From contig JAQBVH010000154.1 of NCBI GenBank assembly GCA_027623615.1, forward strand, positions 1-7,291: a stretch of 7,291 nucleotides of DNA, written 5' to 3'. The translations under genes were made by a program, and so were the position numbers. Under the pieces are notes generated by a model that saw only the letters and a program-made list of their open reading frames with translations, made no database searches and had not been told where the DNA came from. The stretch's first letter is position 1; every line of letters begins with the position of its first letter. Origin of the DNA: Planctomycetota bacterium (GTDB taxonomy: Bacteria; Planctomycetota; UBA1135; GCA-002686595). This document shows positions 1-6,641 of this stretch, one piece after another.

Positions 1-104
1 GCCAGCCGCGCCTGCGTCGCGCGGCGCGCGGCGTCCGAGAGCACGGGCTGCAGCTCCTCGCGCGCGGCGCGAGCACGCAGGCGGCCTTCGAGATCGTCGT
101 TCAC
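1..104 (-). CDS. Partial unidentified protein, N-terminus only; possible partner of the sigma factor
   Basis: Reading the minus strand from a GTG at 104 gives an open frame of 34 codons to the left edge with no stop. The start overlaps the TGA of the sigma-factor gene in the arrangement GTGA, so the two genes probably share a transcript and are translationally coupled. The visible peptide begins MNDDLEGRLRARAAREEL and is Arg-, Ala- and Glu-rich, hydrophilic and probably helical. It shows no recognisable domain, no zinc-finger cysteines and no membrane segment so far. Genes placed immediately after ECF-type sigma genes often encode anti-sigma factors or signalling membrane proteins, which makes that role possible. 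This is position-based inference only. A fortuitous open frame cannot be excluded because only about 100 bases are visible. Confidence 0.5.
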   Translation of the reverse strand, partial: MNDDLEGRLRARAAREELQPVLSDAARRATQARL

Positions 105-730
105 AGGGTCTCCCCCTTGTTGCGCAGGCAGCGCTCCAGGGCGGCGAGGGCCGCCTGACGGAGCTGGTTCACGTGACTCTTCGAGCAGCCGGTCAACGCG
201 GCGACCTCACGTTCGGTGGGTGCCGCCGTCGAGTAGAGCAGCTCGACGATCTCCCGCTGCCGTCCGTCGAGCGCCGTGACGCAGTCGTCGAGGGCGTCGC
301 GGGTGTCCCGCTGCGCTGCGGCGTCGTAGGAGCTGTCCTCGGTCGCCGGCCCGGCGTCTTCCGTAGCGCTCGCGGCGTTCAGTCCCTTGAGCAGGCGTCG
401 GTGTTCGTTCAGGCAGATGCGGTACATCCAGGCCAGCAGCTCTCCCCGGTTCCCGCCCCGGTAGCGCCGCCGCGCCGTCCAGACGCGCAGCAGGGTCGCC
501 TGCCCGCAGTCGTCCCACAGCTCGGGGCGCACGCGCAGGCTGCGCAGGAAGCTCCCCAGGGCGCGCTCGAGCGCTGGCCAGGCCCCCTCGAACGCGGGGT
601 GGGCGCGGGCCGGCTGGTCCCGCAACAGGCCTGCCGCCAGCGCCTCGAGCAGGGTGTCGGCGTCTTGGCGAGCGGGCATGGCCTCGAGACGATAGCCCGC
701 TTCGACCCGCGATTGGGCGGCTTCGATCAT
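101..730 (-). CDS. ECF-type RNA polymerase sigma-70 family sigma factor
   Basis: The protein is predicted to be an alternative sigma factor that directs core RNA polymerase to a dedicated promoter set. With the start used here it is 209 residues. A sigma region 2-like helical block lies at about residues 51-115, with DDCGQATLLRVW in the core-binding part and WMYRICLNEHRR in the promoter -10 recognition part. A variable linker rich in Ala, Asp and Glu follows. Region 4 lies at about 144-204, with the helix-turn-helix REVAALTGCSKSHVNQLRQAA at about 174-194. Regions 1.1 and 3 are absent, which is typical of the ECF class. The start is uncertain: ATG codons at 769, 730 and 679 are all in frame and none has a strong Shine-Dalgarno; 730 has GGA about 10 nt upstream. 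The gene after it overlaps its stop by 4 nt. The exact ECF group and regulon cannot be read from the sequence. Confidence 0.85.
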   Translation of the reverse strand: MIEAAQSRVEAGYRLEAMPARQDADTLLEALAAGLLRDQPARAHPAFEGAWPALERALGSFLRSLRVRPELWDDCGQATLLRVWTARRRYRGGNRGELLAWMYRICLNEHRRLLKGLNAASATEDAGPATEDSSYDAAAQRDTRDALDDCVTALDGRQREIVELLYSTAAPTEREVAALTGCSKSHVNQLRQAALAALERCLRNKGETL

Positions 731-774
731 GCAAGGCAGATCCGGCGCTCCGGCGCCTGCCCACAGCATTCGAG

Positions 775-812
775 AAAAAGCGCCGCGTGTCCCGGAGCAG
801 GGCCCGCGCGCC
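775..812 (-). terminator. Probable imperfect intrinsic terminator after the mazG/ExbD-like operon
   Basis: Read on the minus strand, a GC-rich imperfect stem (GCGCGCGGGCCC on the left, GGGACACGCGGCGC on the right, with a short loop and one or two bulges) is followed at once by a run of five T residues at 779-775. It lies 17 nt after the TAG of the ExbD-like gene and before the sigma-factor gene, so it would separate the two transcription units. The stem is not perfect and the T run is short, so this is a moderate call. Confidence 0.4.
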
Positions 813-828
813 GTGGCCCCCGGCAGGA

Positions 829-1647
829 CTACCGGAGGCGAATGTCCTGCGCGCCGAGGCCGCGCAGGGTGTCGATCAAGTGGATCGCTTCCGCCACGCT
901 CACGCCGTCGCCAAGGGCGAGCTGCACAGGCCGCGCGCTGAGCACGCGCCGCAGACCGTTGAGGCGCTGCACGAACCCGTTGCGGTCGTTCGTCGCAAAC
1001 TCCCCGGAGCCGTAGCTCAACACGCGCGTCTCCAGGTCGCGGCGATAGCGCGTGCCCGCCTTGCCGGACCAGGGCTTGGCCTCGAGGCGCGTCGGCTCGA
1101 GCTTGTTGCCTTGCTCCACGACCGAGGCCGTGAGCACGGTCGGGTCAGGACCCTCCTGACCGCTGGCGTTCGCCGGCAAGCTGAGCGGGAGGTACTGCTG
1201 GGGCGCGCGCGAGGTGGCCAGGCAGCCCGTGTCGTCGAGGCGCGCCTTGCTCGCGTCCCCCACCGCCAGGTGGTAGGTCGTGATCCGCTGGGCAGCGCCA
1301 CGCTCGAGGATGCGCCGGACGTGGTCGAAGTCGGCCACGATGTCTGCGCGCACGAGCAGGGGCTCCGCCGGACCCTCGGGGCCACCCTCGAACAGGGGTG
1401 CGCGCTGCATGCTCGCGGCGATCTTCTTCAGCGCGGCGTCGAGGGCCTCGTCGCTCTTCAATTCCTCTCCGCCGGCGAGGACCCTGCCGTCGATCGTGAC
1501 GTGGATCACGTGCCGCGGCCGCTCCTCGGTAGGAGCCCAGTCCTCGACGCCGGTGGTCGCGAAGGGCAGCACCATCGGCGGGACCTCGTCCTCCACCGGC
1601 AGCGGCGCCGCCAGGAGGGTGAGGGCGATCAGGTTGCTCGTCATCAT
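829..1647 (-). CDS. Secreted protein with two tandem ExbD/TolR-like periplasmic modules
   Basis: This 272-residue protein has no exact family match that I recognise, but two segments look like the periplasmic domain of ExbD/TolR, the energy-transducing partners of ExbB/TolQ motors. Module 1 (about 46-130) has a beta strand VIHVTIDGRVLAGGEEL, a helix around 66-80, then PLLVRADIVADFDHVRRIL and a final strand, matching the ExbD order 'strand, helix, xxxRADxxVxY, helix, strand'. Module 2 (about 152-272) starts with an LSLP linker and ends VQLALGDGVSVAEAIHLIDT followed by LRGLGAQDIRLR, like the ExbD C-terminal half. The N-terminus has only a short hydrophobic stretch (residues 6-15) that could be a weak signal peptide. 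The usual single transmembrane helix with its conserved Asp is missing. The ATG overlaps the mazG stop (ATGA), and GAGGAG at 1661-1656 lies 8 nt upstream, which supports this start; a second ATG follows directly. No exbB/tolQ is in the window. The function is unknown. Confidence 0.7.
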   Translation of the reverse strand: MMTSNLIALTLLAAPLPVEDEVPPMVLPFATTGVEDWAPTEERPRHVIHVTIDGRVLAGGEELKSDEALDAALKKIAASMQRAPLFEGGPEGPAEPLLVRADIVADFDHVRRILERGAAQRITTYHLAVGDASKARLDDTGCLATSRAPQQYLPLSLPANASGQEGPDPTVLTASVVEQGNKLEPTRLEAKPWSGKAGTRYRRDLETRVLSYGSGEFATNDRNGFVQRLNGLRRVLSARPVQLALGDGVSVAEAIHLIDTLRGLGAQDIRLR

Positions 1648-2519
1648 GCTCGCGACTCCTCGCTGGCCTTCACCGTGCGCCAGAGCGCCTCGAGTTCGTC
1701 CAGGGGACGCTGGAGGTCACCGCCTGCGTCCGCCTCCATCCTACGGAAGCGGTCCTCGAAGCGGGCGGTCGCACGTCGACAGAGCAGCTCGGGGTCCCGG
1801 TTCAGGTAGCTGGCCAGGAACGCGCCGGACATGAGCAGGTCGCCGAGCTCGTGGTCGATGCGCGCCCACTCCTGCGGGTCGAGCTTGGGCGCGCCGACGC
1901 TGCGCAGGGCCCTCTCGGGCAGGGCCTCGACCAGCTCGTCGATCTCCTCGCGCACCTTGCTCAGGGCCCCATCGACGTCGTGCCAGCGGAAGCCGGCGGT
2001 GACCGCCTTGGCGCTGACGCGCATCGCGCGCAGGAGCGCGGGCAGGGCCTTGGGCACGCCGGCCAGGGCGCTCGTGTCCGCGTCCTGCCCGGCGCGCTCG
2101 GCCTTCTTGATCGCCTCCCAGTTGCCGAGCACGGTCTGTGCATCCTCAGCGCGCACGTCGGCGAACACGTGCGGGTGACGCCGGATCAGCTTCTCCGAGC
2201 AGCGCTCGGCCGCATCCGCCAGGTCGTAGCGTCCGCCCTGCTGCGCGATGCGGCAGATCAGGAGCACGGTCAGCAGGACGTCGCCAGCCTCGGTCGCCTC
2301 CTCGGCGGCATCCCCCTCGTCGATCGCTTCGGCCAGCTCGTGGGCCTCCTCGATCGCGCAGGGCGCCAGCGAGAGCTCGGTCTGCTCGAGGTCCCAGGGG
2401 CACCCGTCCGGGTCGCGCAGCCGATCGACGATCCCGATCAGGCGCCGCAGGGCGAGGACGCGCGGGTCGTCGGCACCGGCGAGCTGCGCCGGGCGGGGAG
2501 GCGTGGTCGGATCGGCCAT
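1644..2519 (-). CDS. mazG: Nucleoside triphosphate pyrophosphohydrolase MazG
   Basis: MazG hydrolyses (d)NTPs to the monophosphate and pyrophosphate, removing non-canonical nucleotides and influencing the stringent response in the cytoplasm. The 291-residue protein has the two-domain all-alpha architecture of the long MazG form. The N-terminal domain carries the family opening LRDPDGCPWDLEQT at 34-47, the metal-binding EExxE as E57-E58-E61 and the later ExxD as E77-D80, then the conserved RRHPHVFAD segment at 113-121. The C-terminal catalytic domain starts with AGFRWHD at about 175-181 and has E191-E192-E195 and E224-D227. It is somewhat longer than the roughly 263 residues of the E. coli protein, mainly through an N-terminal extension and an insert near 200-218. 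It is the first gene of an operon with the ExbD-like gene. No mazE or mazF toxin-antitoxin genes are nearby. Only a weak Shine-Dalgarno (AGG) precedes the ATG. Confidence 0.95.
   Translation of the reverse strand: MADPTTPPRPAQLAGADDPRVLALRRLIGIVDRLRDPDGCPWDLEQTELSLAPCAIEEAHELAEAIDEGDAAEEATEAGDVLLTVLLICRIAQQGGRYDLADAAERCSEKLIRRHPHVFADVRAEDAQTVLGNWEAIKKAERAGQDADTSALAGVPKALPALLRAMRVSAKAVTAGFRWHDVDGALSKVREEIDELVEALPERALRSVGAPKLDPQEWARIDHELGDLLMSGAFLASYLNRDPELLCRRATARFEDRFRRMEADAGGDLQRPLDELEALWRTVKASEESRA
1656..1661 (-). promoter_or_regulatory. Shine-Dalgarno site for the ExbD-like gene, inside the mazG 3' end
   Basis: On the minus strand GAGGAG sits 8 nt before the ATG at 1647, within the last codons of mazG. 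This is a near-ideal spacing. It supports the chosen start of the ExbD-like gene and true co-expression with mazG. Confidence 0.6.
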
Positions 2520-2587
2520 GGGGCGAGCCTACGAAAAACCCCTCGGCGGGAAGGCAAAGCGGGTCGGAACCGTCCACGCTCTCAGGC
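2520..2587. promoter_or_regulatory. Divergent intergenic region expected to hold promoters for mazG and the membrane SpeE-like gene
   Basis: This 68-nt gap separates two genes that start away from each other, so promoters for both probably lie here or slightly inside the coding ends. It includes a short A/T run (GAAAAACC near 2532) in otherwise GC-rich DNA. I do not see a convincing -35/-10 pair for either direction. The position supports the call, not a motif. Confidence 0.35.
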
Positions 2588-4603
2588 ATGGCCTCCGGCG
2601 CCCTCCTCTTCCGCACGAGCTTCACGCTGCTCTACCTCGAGGTCGTGCTCCTGCGCTGGGTCGGCGCCTACGTGCCCTTCGCGAGCTTCTTCACGCACCA
2701 CGTGCTGCTCGGCGCGTTGCTCGGGGTCAGCTGGGGTTACTTCCTGGCGCCGCGCGCGGAGCGGCTGATCCACCTCGCGCCGGTCGTGCTGCTCGGCTCG
2801 ATGGTCGCCACCGCCGGGTTCCACTGGTTGCACACCCAGAGCCTGCTCTCGGTGCGCGTCGCTTCCAGCGGCGACCCCGAGCGACTCTTCTTCGGGACCC
2901 TGTTCCCGAAGGACCGCCACCTCGACCTGCCGATCGAGGTCACGCTGCTGGTGATCTTCGTCGGCACCGCGCTCCTGGCCGCTGCCCTGGGGCAACGGCT
3001 CGGCAAGCGCTTCGAGGCCGCGCCGCGGCGCATCCCCGCCTACCTCGCACACCTGGCCGGCTGCGTCGCCGGCGTCGCGGCCTTTGCCGGTCTGACCGCC
3101 CTCAACCTGTCCCCCATCTGGTGGTGGCTGCCAGGCCTCGTGCTGCTCGGACTCGAGACGGGAACCTCAAGTCGCCACTGCCTCGCGCTGGTCGCATGCA
3201 TCGGCCCGATCGCCCTGCTGGAGGCCCCGCGCGAGGGCTGGGAGCGGCACTGGTCCCCCTACAACCGCGTCGACCACCGGCTCGAGACCGGCGAGGTCTT
3301 CGCCAACGGCATCGGCCATCAACGCATCGCCGACCACGAGCGCGTCGGACCTGCCTACGCCCTGCCGCACGCCCTGTGCGTGGCCGCCGACGGCGCACCG
3401 CCCGAGCGCGTGCTCGTGATCGGCGCCGGCACGGGCAACGACGTGAGCGCCGCGCTCGCCAGCGGCGCCTCGGTCGTGCACGCGATCGAGATCGACCCGG
3501 TGCTCGCGCGTCTCGGCCGCGAGCACCACCCTGACGCGCCCTACGACGACCCGCGCGTCACCCTGATCCTCGAGGATGGTCGCCGTTACCTGCAGACCAC
3601 CAAGGAGCACTACGACCTGATCGTATTTGGCCTGGTCGACTCGCTGACGCTGCACTCGAGCTACGGCAGCGTGCGCCTGGAGAGCTACCTGTTCACACAC
3701 GAGTGCTTCGCCTTCGCGCGCAATCGCCTGCGGCCCGGCGGTCGCCTGTCGATCACCAACTACCTGCGCAGCGGCTGGCTCGTGCTGCGCTTCGCGGCCC
3801 TGCTCGAGGAGACCTTCGGCGCGCCGCCGCGCGTGTACACCGTCCCCCACCAGGACGTGGTCCGTTCCGCGGCGCCGCCGGACGAGGGCCTGACGATCCT
3901 CATGGCCGGCGCGCCAGTCGCGGCCCGCCTGGAGGTCGAGGGCCAGCCCTTCGCCGCGAGCGAACTCGAGGCCTGGTCAGGCCCGACCCCGACCGACGAC
4001 TGGCCGTATCCGTACCTGCGTGCGCGACGGATCCCCGGCCAGAACCTGCGCGCCCTGGCGCTGCTGGTCGGCGCCGCGCTGGTCCTCATGCGCCTCGTCC
4101 GTGCCCCGCTGTTCGCGCCGGGATCGCGCCACTTCCTGTTCCTCGGCGCCGGCTTCGCCCTGGTGGAGACGACGAGCGTCACGCGCCTCGCGGTCGTCTA
4201 CGGCACGACCTGGCACGTCCACGCCGCGGTGCTCATGGGCGTGATGGGCGCGAGCCTGGTCGGCACCCTCCTCGCCGCGCGCTGGCCTCGGCTGGGTGGG
4301 CGCAAGGCGTACCTTGCCCTCGGCGTGTGCCTGCTCCTCTCCGGGCTCGTCGATGGAGGCTGGCTCTTGAGCCTGCCCCTGGGAATCCCCGCCCTCGTGC
4401 TGTTCGCGCCCCTGATCTGCTCCGGCGCGATCTTCACCGCGAGCTTTGCTGCGTGCCCCTCTGCAGCGCGCGCCCTGGGTAGCAACGCGCTCGGCGTGCT
4501 CCTCGGCATCGCCCTCGAGACCCTGTCGGTGGTCACCGGGCTGCAGGGGATGATCGCGCTGGTCGCCTTGGCCTACGCGCTGTCTTTCCCGCGCAAGGCG
4601 TAG
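2588..4603 (+). CDS. Polytopic membrane protein with central spermidine-synthase-like SAM-binding-fold domain
   Basis: The 671-residue protein has about six or seven hydrophobic segments in residues 9-212, a soluble domain at about 225-480, and roughly seven more hydrophobic segments from 486 to 668. The soluble domain has the spermidine synthase/class I methyltransferase fold: glycine-rich loop VLVIGAGTGND (275-285), acidic ribose-binding residue in the strand AIEIDPV (299-305), EDGRRYL (329-335) and YDLIVFGLVDS (342-352). The tail TDDWPYPYLRARRIP (469-483) is typical of a large membrane family annotated as 'spermidine synthase'. The motif where SpeE carries its catalytic Asp (D-S-S/T-D-P) reads FGLVDS, so aminopropyl transfer is doubtful; I infer another transfer reaction or a transport/flippase-linked role. 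The chosen ATG is the first one after the divergent gap; upstream codons in this frame lie antisense to mazG and lack hydrophobic character. No speD or other polyamine gene is near. Its Shine-Dalgarno is poor (AGG only 2 nt from ATG). Confidence 0.8.
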   Translation: MASGALLFRTSFTLLYLEVVLLRWVGAYVPFASFFTHHVLLGALLGVSWGYFLAPRAERLIHLAPVVLLGSMVATAGFHWLHTQSLLSVRVASSGDPERLFFGTLFPKDRHLDLPIEVTLLVIFVGTALLAAALGQRLGKRFEAAPRRIPAYLAHLAGCVAGVAAFAGLTALNLSPIWWWLPGLVLLGLETGTSSRHCLALVACIGPIALLEAPREGWERHWSPYNRVDHRLETGEVFANGIGHQRIADHERVGPAYALPHALCVAADGAPPERVLVIGAGTGNDVSAALASGASVVHAIEIDPVLARLGREHHPDAPYDDPRVTLILEDGRRYLQTTKEHYDLIVFGLVDSLTLHSSYGSVRLESYLFTHECFAFARNRLRPGGRLSITNYLRSGWLVLRFAALLEETFGAPPRVYTVPHQDVVRSAAPPDEGLTILMAGAPVAARLEVEGQPFAASELEAWSGPTPTDDWPYPYLRARRIPGQNLRALALLVGAALVLMRLVRAPLFAPGSRHFLFLGAGFALVETTSVTRLAVVYGTTWHVHAAVLMGVMGASLVGTLLAARWPRLGGRKAYLALGVCLLLSGLVDGGWLLSLPLGIPALVLFAPLICSGAIFTASFAACPSAARALGSNALGVLLGIALETLSVVTGLQGMIALVALAYALSFPRKA

Positions 4604-4613
4604 GTCTCGCTCT

Positions 4614-5825
4614 CTATCGGAGAGACACGTCGACGGTGGAGATCTCGAGGGCCAGCAACTCGGAAGCGTCCTGGCCTGAAAACACCCGGACCCCCTGACC
4701 AGCGACGCCGGCACAAAGGTCGGAGTAGTACCGGACCAGGATGTCTCGGTACCCTGCTCCGTCCAGGTCCGGACCAGGTCGAGCGCGGCACCACAATGCA
4801 GCGAACGGGCCTTGGGGGAGCTGCACGTCTTCGGTCGCTCCCAGGCGCTCTCCGCTGGCGCCGGAGTGCAGCGCAACTTCTCGGACCATGAATCCCCTGG
4901 AGGCAACAAACAGGTCGGGGACGCCGTCCCCGCTGCAGTCGGCGACGGGCTGGACCGAGCCACCGAAGTAGAGGACGACAGACCCTGGATGCTCGAGTGT
5001 GCAGATCGGATGGGGATCGTCGAGGCCCCGCACCTGGATCGGGCCGTCGCTCTCTGCCTGGGAGACCGCAAGTTCACCTTGCCCATCACCATCGAGATCG
5101 CCGATCGCAAAGACCTTCCCTGACCTGCGACTCCAGCGGTGGAGTTCCTGTCCTCCGGACCCCGAGTACACGACCCCTTCGTAGGCGCGCATCCCCGGAT
5201 CGCTCCGCATCCAACGCCACAGGTAGTCCCCCTTGCCGTCGCCGTCCACGTCACCGGCTGCTTCGATCTCCAGGCCGTACGCGCCCAACGCCGGACGGTG
5301 AGCCCGGGTGAACCAGCCCTCGACCGGATTCAGCACGTAGCCTTCGCTCCAGTAGGAGTCTCCCGCTTCGGAGAACACCGCGCGCTCCATCGCGACGAAC
5401 ACCTCGTCCACGCTGTCACCGGTGAGGTCACCGATCGGCGCGAACTGCATCTTTTGATCGCGCTCGCCCTCGTTCTTGCCGGGTACGACGAACGAGCGTC
5501 GCTCCACGAGCCCACACACGTTGACCAGGGAGGCGCCGTCCCTCGACAGCGAGCCCACCAGGAGCTCGGGACGCCCGTCACCGTCCTGGTCGGCGCACCG
5601 GGCGAGGGCGGACCCGAAGCCCGGCCCGCCGGTCAGCCGATGCAGCAGTTTCCCGCCCGCATCGAACAGGTACACCCTCCCGCCGCCCGGTTCGTAGGGG
5701 GAGCCCACGGCCACCTCTGACCGACCATCCCCGTTCCAGTCGCCGGCCAGGACGCCGTCGATCCCGAAGTGCCTCCCGGGGAGGTCCACCTGAAGGGCGA
5801 GGACGAGGAGCAGGCCAGCGATCAC
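4614..5825 (-). CDS. Secreted FG-GAP/VCBS repeat beta-propeller protein with seven repeats
   Basis: With the start chosen here the protein is 403 residues. A hydrophobic N-terminus (IAGLLLVLALQV, residues 2-13) suggests export, although basic residues before it are missing. The rest consists of seven FG-GAP-type units, each with a calcium-loop motif of the form DxDGDGxxD/E followed by a beta strand: starting at D29, D79, D133, D192, D243, D296 and D353, spaced 50-59 residues apart. Seven units match a complete seven-bladed propeller like the integrin alpha head. Such bacterial proteins are extracellular or surface binding or structural proteins; the ligand is unknown. There is no C-terminal sorting signal. 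Start choice: the only upstream in-frame ATG (5987) lies inside queC and would add an Arg/Gly/Pro-rich stretch that looks like a shadow of queC, so GTG at 5825, with GGGG about 12 nt upstream, is preferred. It lies 41 nt after queC on the same strand and may be co-transcribed. Confidence 0.8.
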   Translation of the reverse strand: MIAGLLLVLALQVDLPGRHFGIDGVLAGDWNGDGRSEVAVGSPYEPGGGRVYLFDAGGKLLHRLTGGPGFGSALARCADQDGDGRPELLVGSLSRDGASLVNVCGLVERRSFVVPGKNEGERDQKMQFAPIGDLTGDSVDEVFVAMERAVFSEAGDSYWSEGYVLNPVEGWFTRAHRPALGAYGLEIEAAGDVDGDGKGDYLWRWMRSDPGMRAYEGVVYSGSGGQELHRWSRRSGKVFAIGDLDGDGQGELAVSQAESDGPIQVRGLDDPHPICTLEHPGSVVLYFGGSVQPVADCSGDGVPDLFVASRGFMVREVALHSGASGERLGATEDVQLPQGPFAALWCRARPGPDLDGAGYRDILVRYYSDLCAGVAGQGVRVFSGQDASELLALEISTVDVSLR

Positions 5826-5866
5826 GGCGCGTGCAACCCCGGTCGCTGCCTCAGGTGTCGGGCCGA

Positions 5867-6574
5867 CTACGCGTAGGTCACCGGGTCCACCAGGCCCGCC
5901 TCCGCGAAGCCCTTGAGGCGCAGCTGGCAGGCGTCGCAGCCGCCGCAGGCGATCGGGGCCGCGTCGGTTCCGCTCGGGTCGTAGCACGACACGGTCAGGC
6001 CCAGGTCGACGTCGAGCTCCGCGGCGCGCTGCACGATGCCGGCCTTCGAGAGCGCGAGCAGGGGCGCCTCGAGGACGAAGCGCTCGCCGCGCTCGGTGCC
6101 CGCAGCCGTCGCGACGCTCGCGAGGGCCTCGAACGCGCGCAGGAACTCCGGGCGGCAGTCGGGGTAGCCGGAGTAGTCGACGGCGTTGACCCCGAGGTAG
6201 ATCCGGCGCGCTCCCAGCACCTCGGCGAGGCCGAGGGCGACCGAGAGAAAGATCGTGTTGCGCGCGGGGACGTAGGTGACCGGCACCCCCGCGCCGATCG
6301 ACCTCTCGTCGCGTCCCTTGGGGACCTCGATGTCATCGGTCAGGGCCGAGCCACCGATCAGCGCGAGGTCGAGGTCGAGGACGCGCTGGTCGCTCACCCC
6401 CTGGGCCGCACACACCCGCGCGGCGGCGGCGAGCTCGACCGCGTGACGCTGGCCGTAGCGGAACGAGAGGGCGTGGGGCTCGTGGCCCGCCGCCCGGGCT
6501 TCGGCCAGGCTGACGGCGGAGTCCATGCCTCCGGAGACGAGACAGACGACAGGTTCGAGGCTCACGCCGAGCAC
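5867..6574 (-). CDS. queC: 7-cyano-7-deazaguanine synthase QueC
   Basis: QueC converts 7-carboxy-7-deazaguanine to preQ0 using ammonia and ATP, a step in queuosine tRNA modification and other 7-deazaguanine products, in the cytoplasm. The 235-residue protein fits the usual family length. It has the ATP pyrophosphatase P-loop SGGMDS at 14-19, RYGQRH at 39-44, [11 protein letters not shown] at 101-111, [17 protein letters not shown] at 128-144, and four zinc-ligand cysteines at 197, 210, 213 and 216 in SCYDP...CGGCDAC. The P-loop has Met where most members have Leu (SGGLDS), and the gap between the first two zinc cysteines is a few residues longer than in E. coli. The start is GTG at 6574 or GTG at 6565 (beginning MSLEPVV, closer to the common N-terminus); neither has a good Shine-Dalgarno. 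The queD, queE and folE genes are not in the window. A strong hairpin ends 8 nt before the 6574 start. Confidence 0.96.
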   Translation of the reverse strand: MLGVSLEPVVCLVSGGMDSAVSLAEARAAGHEPHALSFRYGQRHAVELAAAARVCAAQGVSDQRVLDLDLALIGGSALTDDIEVPKGRDERSIGAGVPVTYVPARNTIFLSVALGLAEVLGARRIYLGVNAVDYSGYPDCRPEFLRAFEALASVATAAGTERGERFVLEAPLLALSKAGIVQRAAELDVDLGLTVSCYDPSGTDAAPIACGGCDACQLRLKGFAEAGLVDPVTYA

Positions 6575-6582
6575 TTTAAGGA

Positions 6583-6616
6583 AACCGCCGGCCCCCTGTT
6601 CGGAGGGCCGGCGGTT
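6583..6616 (-). terminator. Perfect 12-bp hairpin, probable intrinsic terminator between the secretin-N gene and queC
   Basis: The arms AACCGCCGGCCC (6583-6594) and GGGCCGGCGGTT (6605-6616) are perfect inverse complements around a 10-nt loop, in which CC and GG could pair further. On the minus strand the stem runs directly into TTTCCTT, a short broken U tract, 25 nt after the stop of the secretin-N-domain gene. On the plus strand no T run follows, so the minus direction is favoured. Because queC begins only 8 nt later, the hairpin may also act as an attenuator or limit ribosome access for queC. Confidence 0.75.
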
Positions 6617-6641
6617 CCCGTGGGTCGGAGGCTCGATCGTC

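Noticed and set aside
173..1015. 280-codon open frame on the plus strand
   Set aside because: Antisense to the sigma factor and the ExbD-like gene, with Arg/Pro/Gly-rich low-complexity translation.
787..1809. 340-codon open frame on the plus strand
   Set aside because: It is antisense to the ExbD-like gene and the mazG 3' end, has no domain-like pattern, and is of a kind expected in very GC-rich DNA.
1644..2519. mazEF-type toxin-antitoxin or defence locus around mazG
   Set aside because: No mazE or mazF homologue is adjacent; the downstream partner is ExbD-like, and MazG alone is a common housekeeping gene.
2138..2587. In-frame upstream extension of the membrane SpeE-like gene (150 codons)
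   Set aside because: It lies antisense to the well-supported mazG gene and encodes an Arg/Pro/Ser-rich shadow peptide; the hydrophobic protein starts naturally at the ATG at 2588.
4611..4625. Small hairpin TCTCT-ATCGG-AGAGA between the converging genes
   Set aside because: The stem is only 5 bp with no T run on either strand, too weak for a terminator call.
3977..5254. 425-codon open frame on the minus strand
   Set aside because: Overlaps the membrane SpeE-like gene antisense and the FG-GAP gene in another frame; the alternative genes have clear domain motifs, this one has none.
6575..6641. preQ1 riboswitch before queC
   Set aside because: The spacer shows a plain terminator-like hairpin and no preQ1-I type C-rich loop or A-rich tail; similarity was not convincing by eye.
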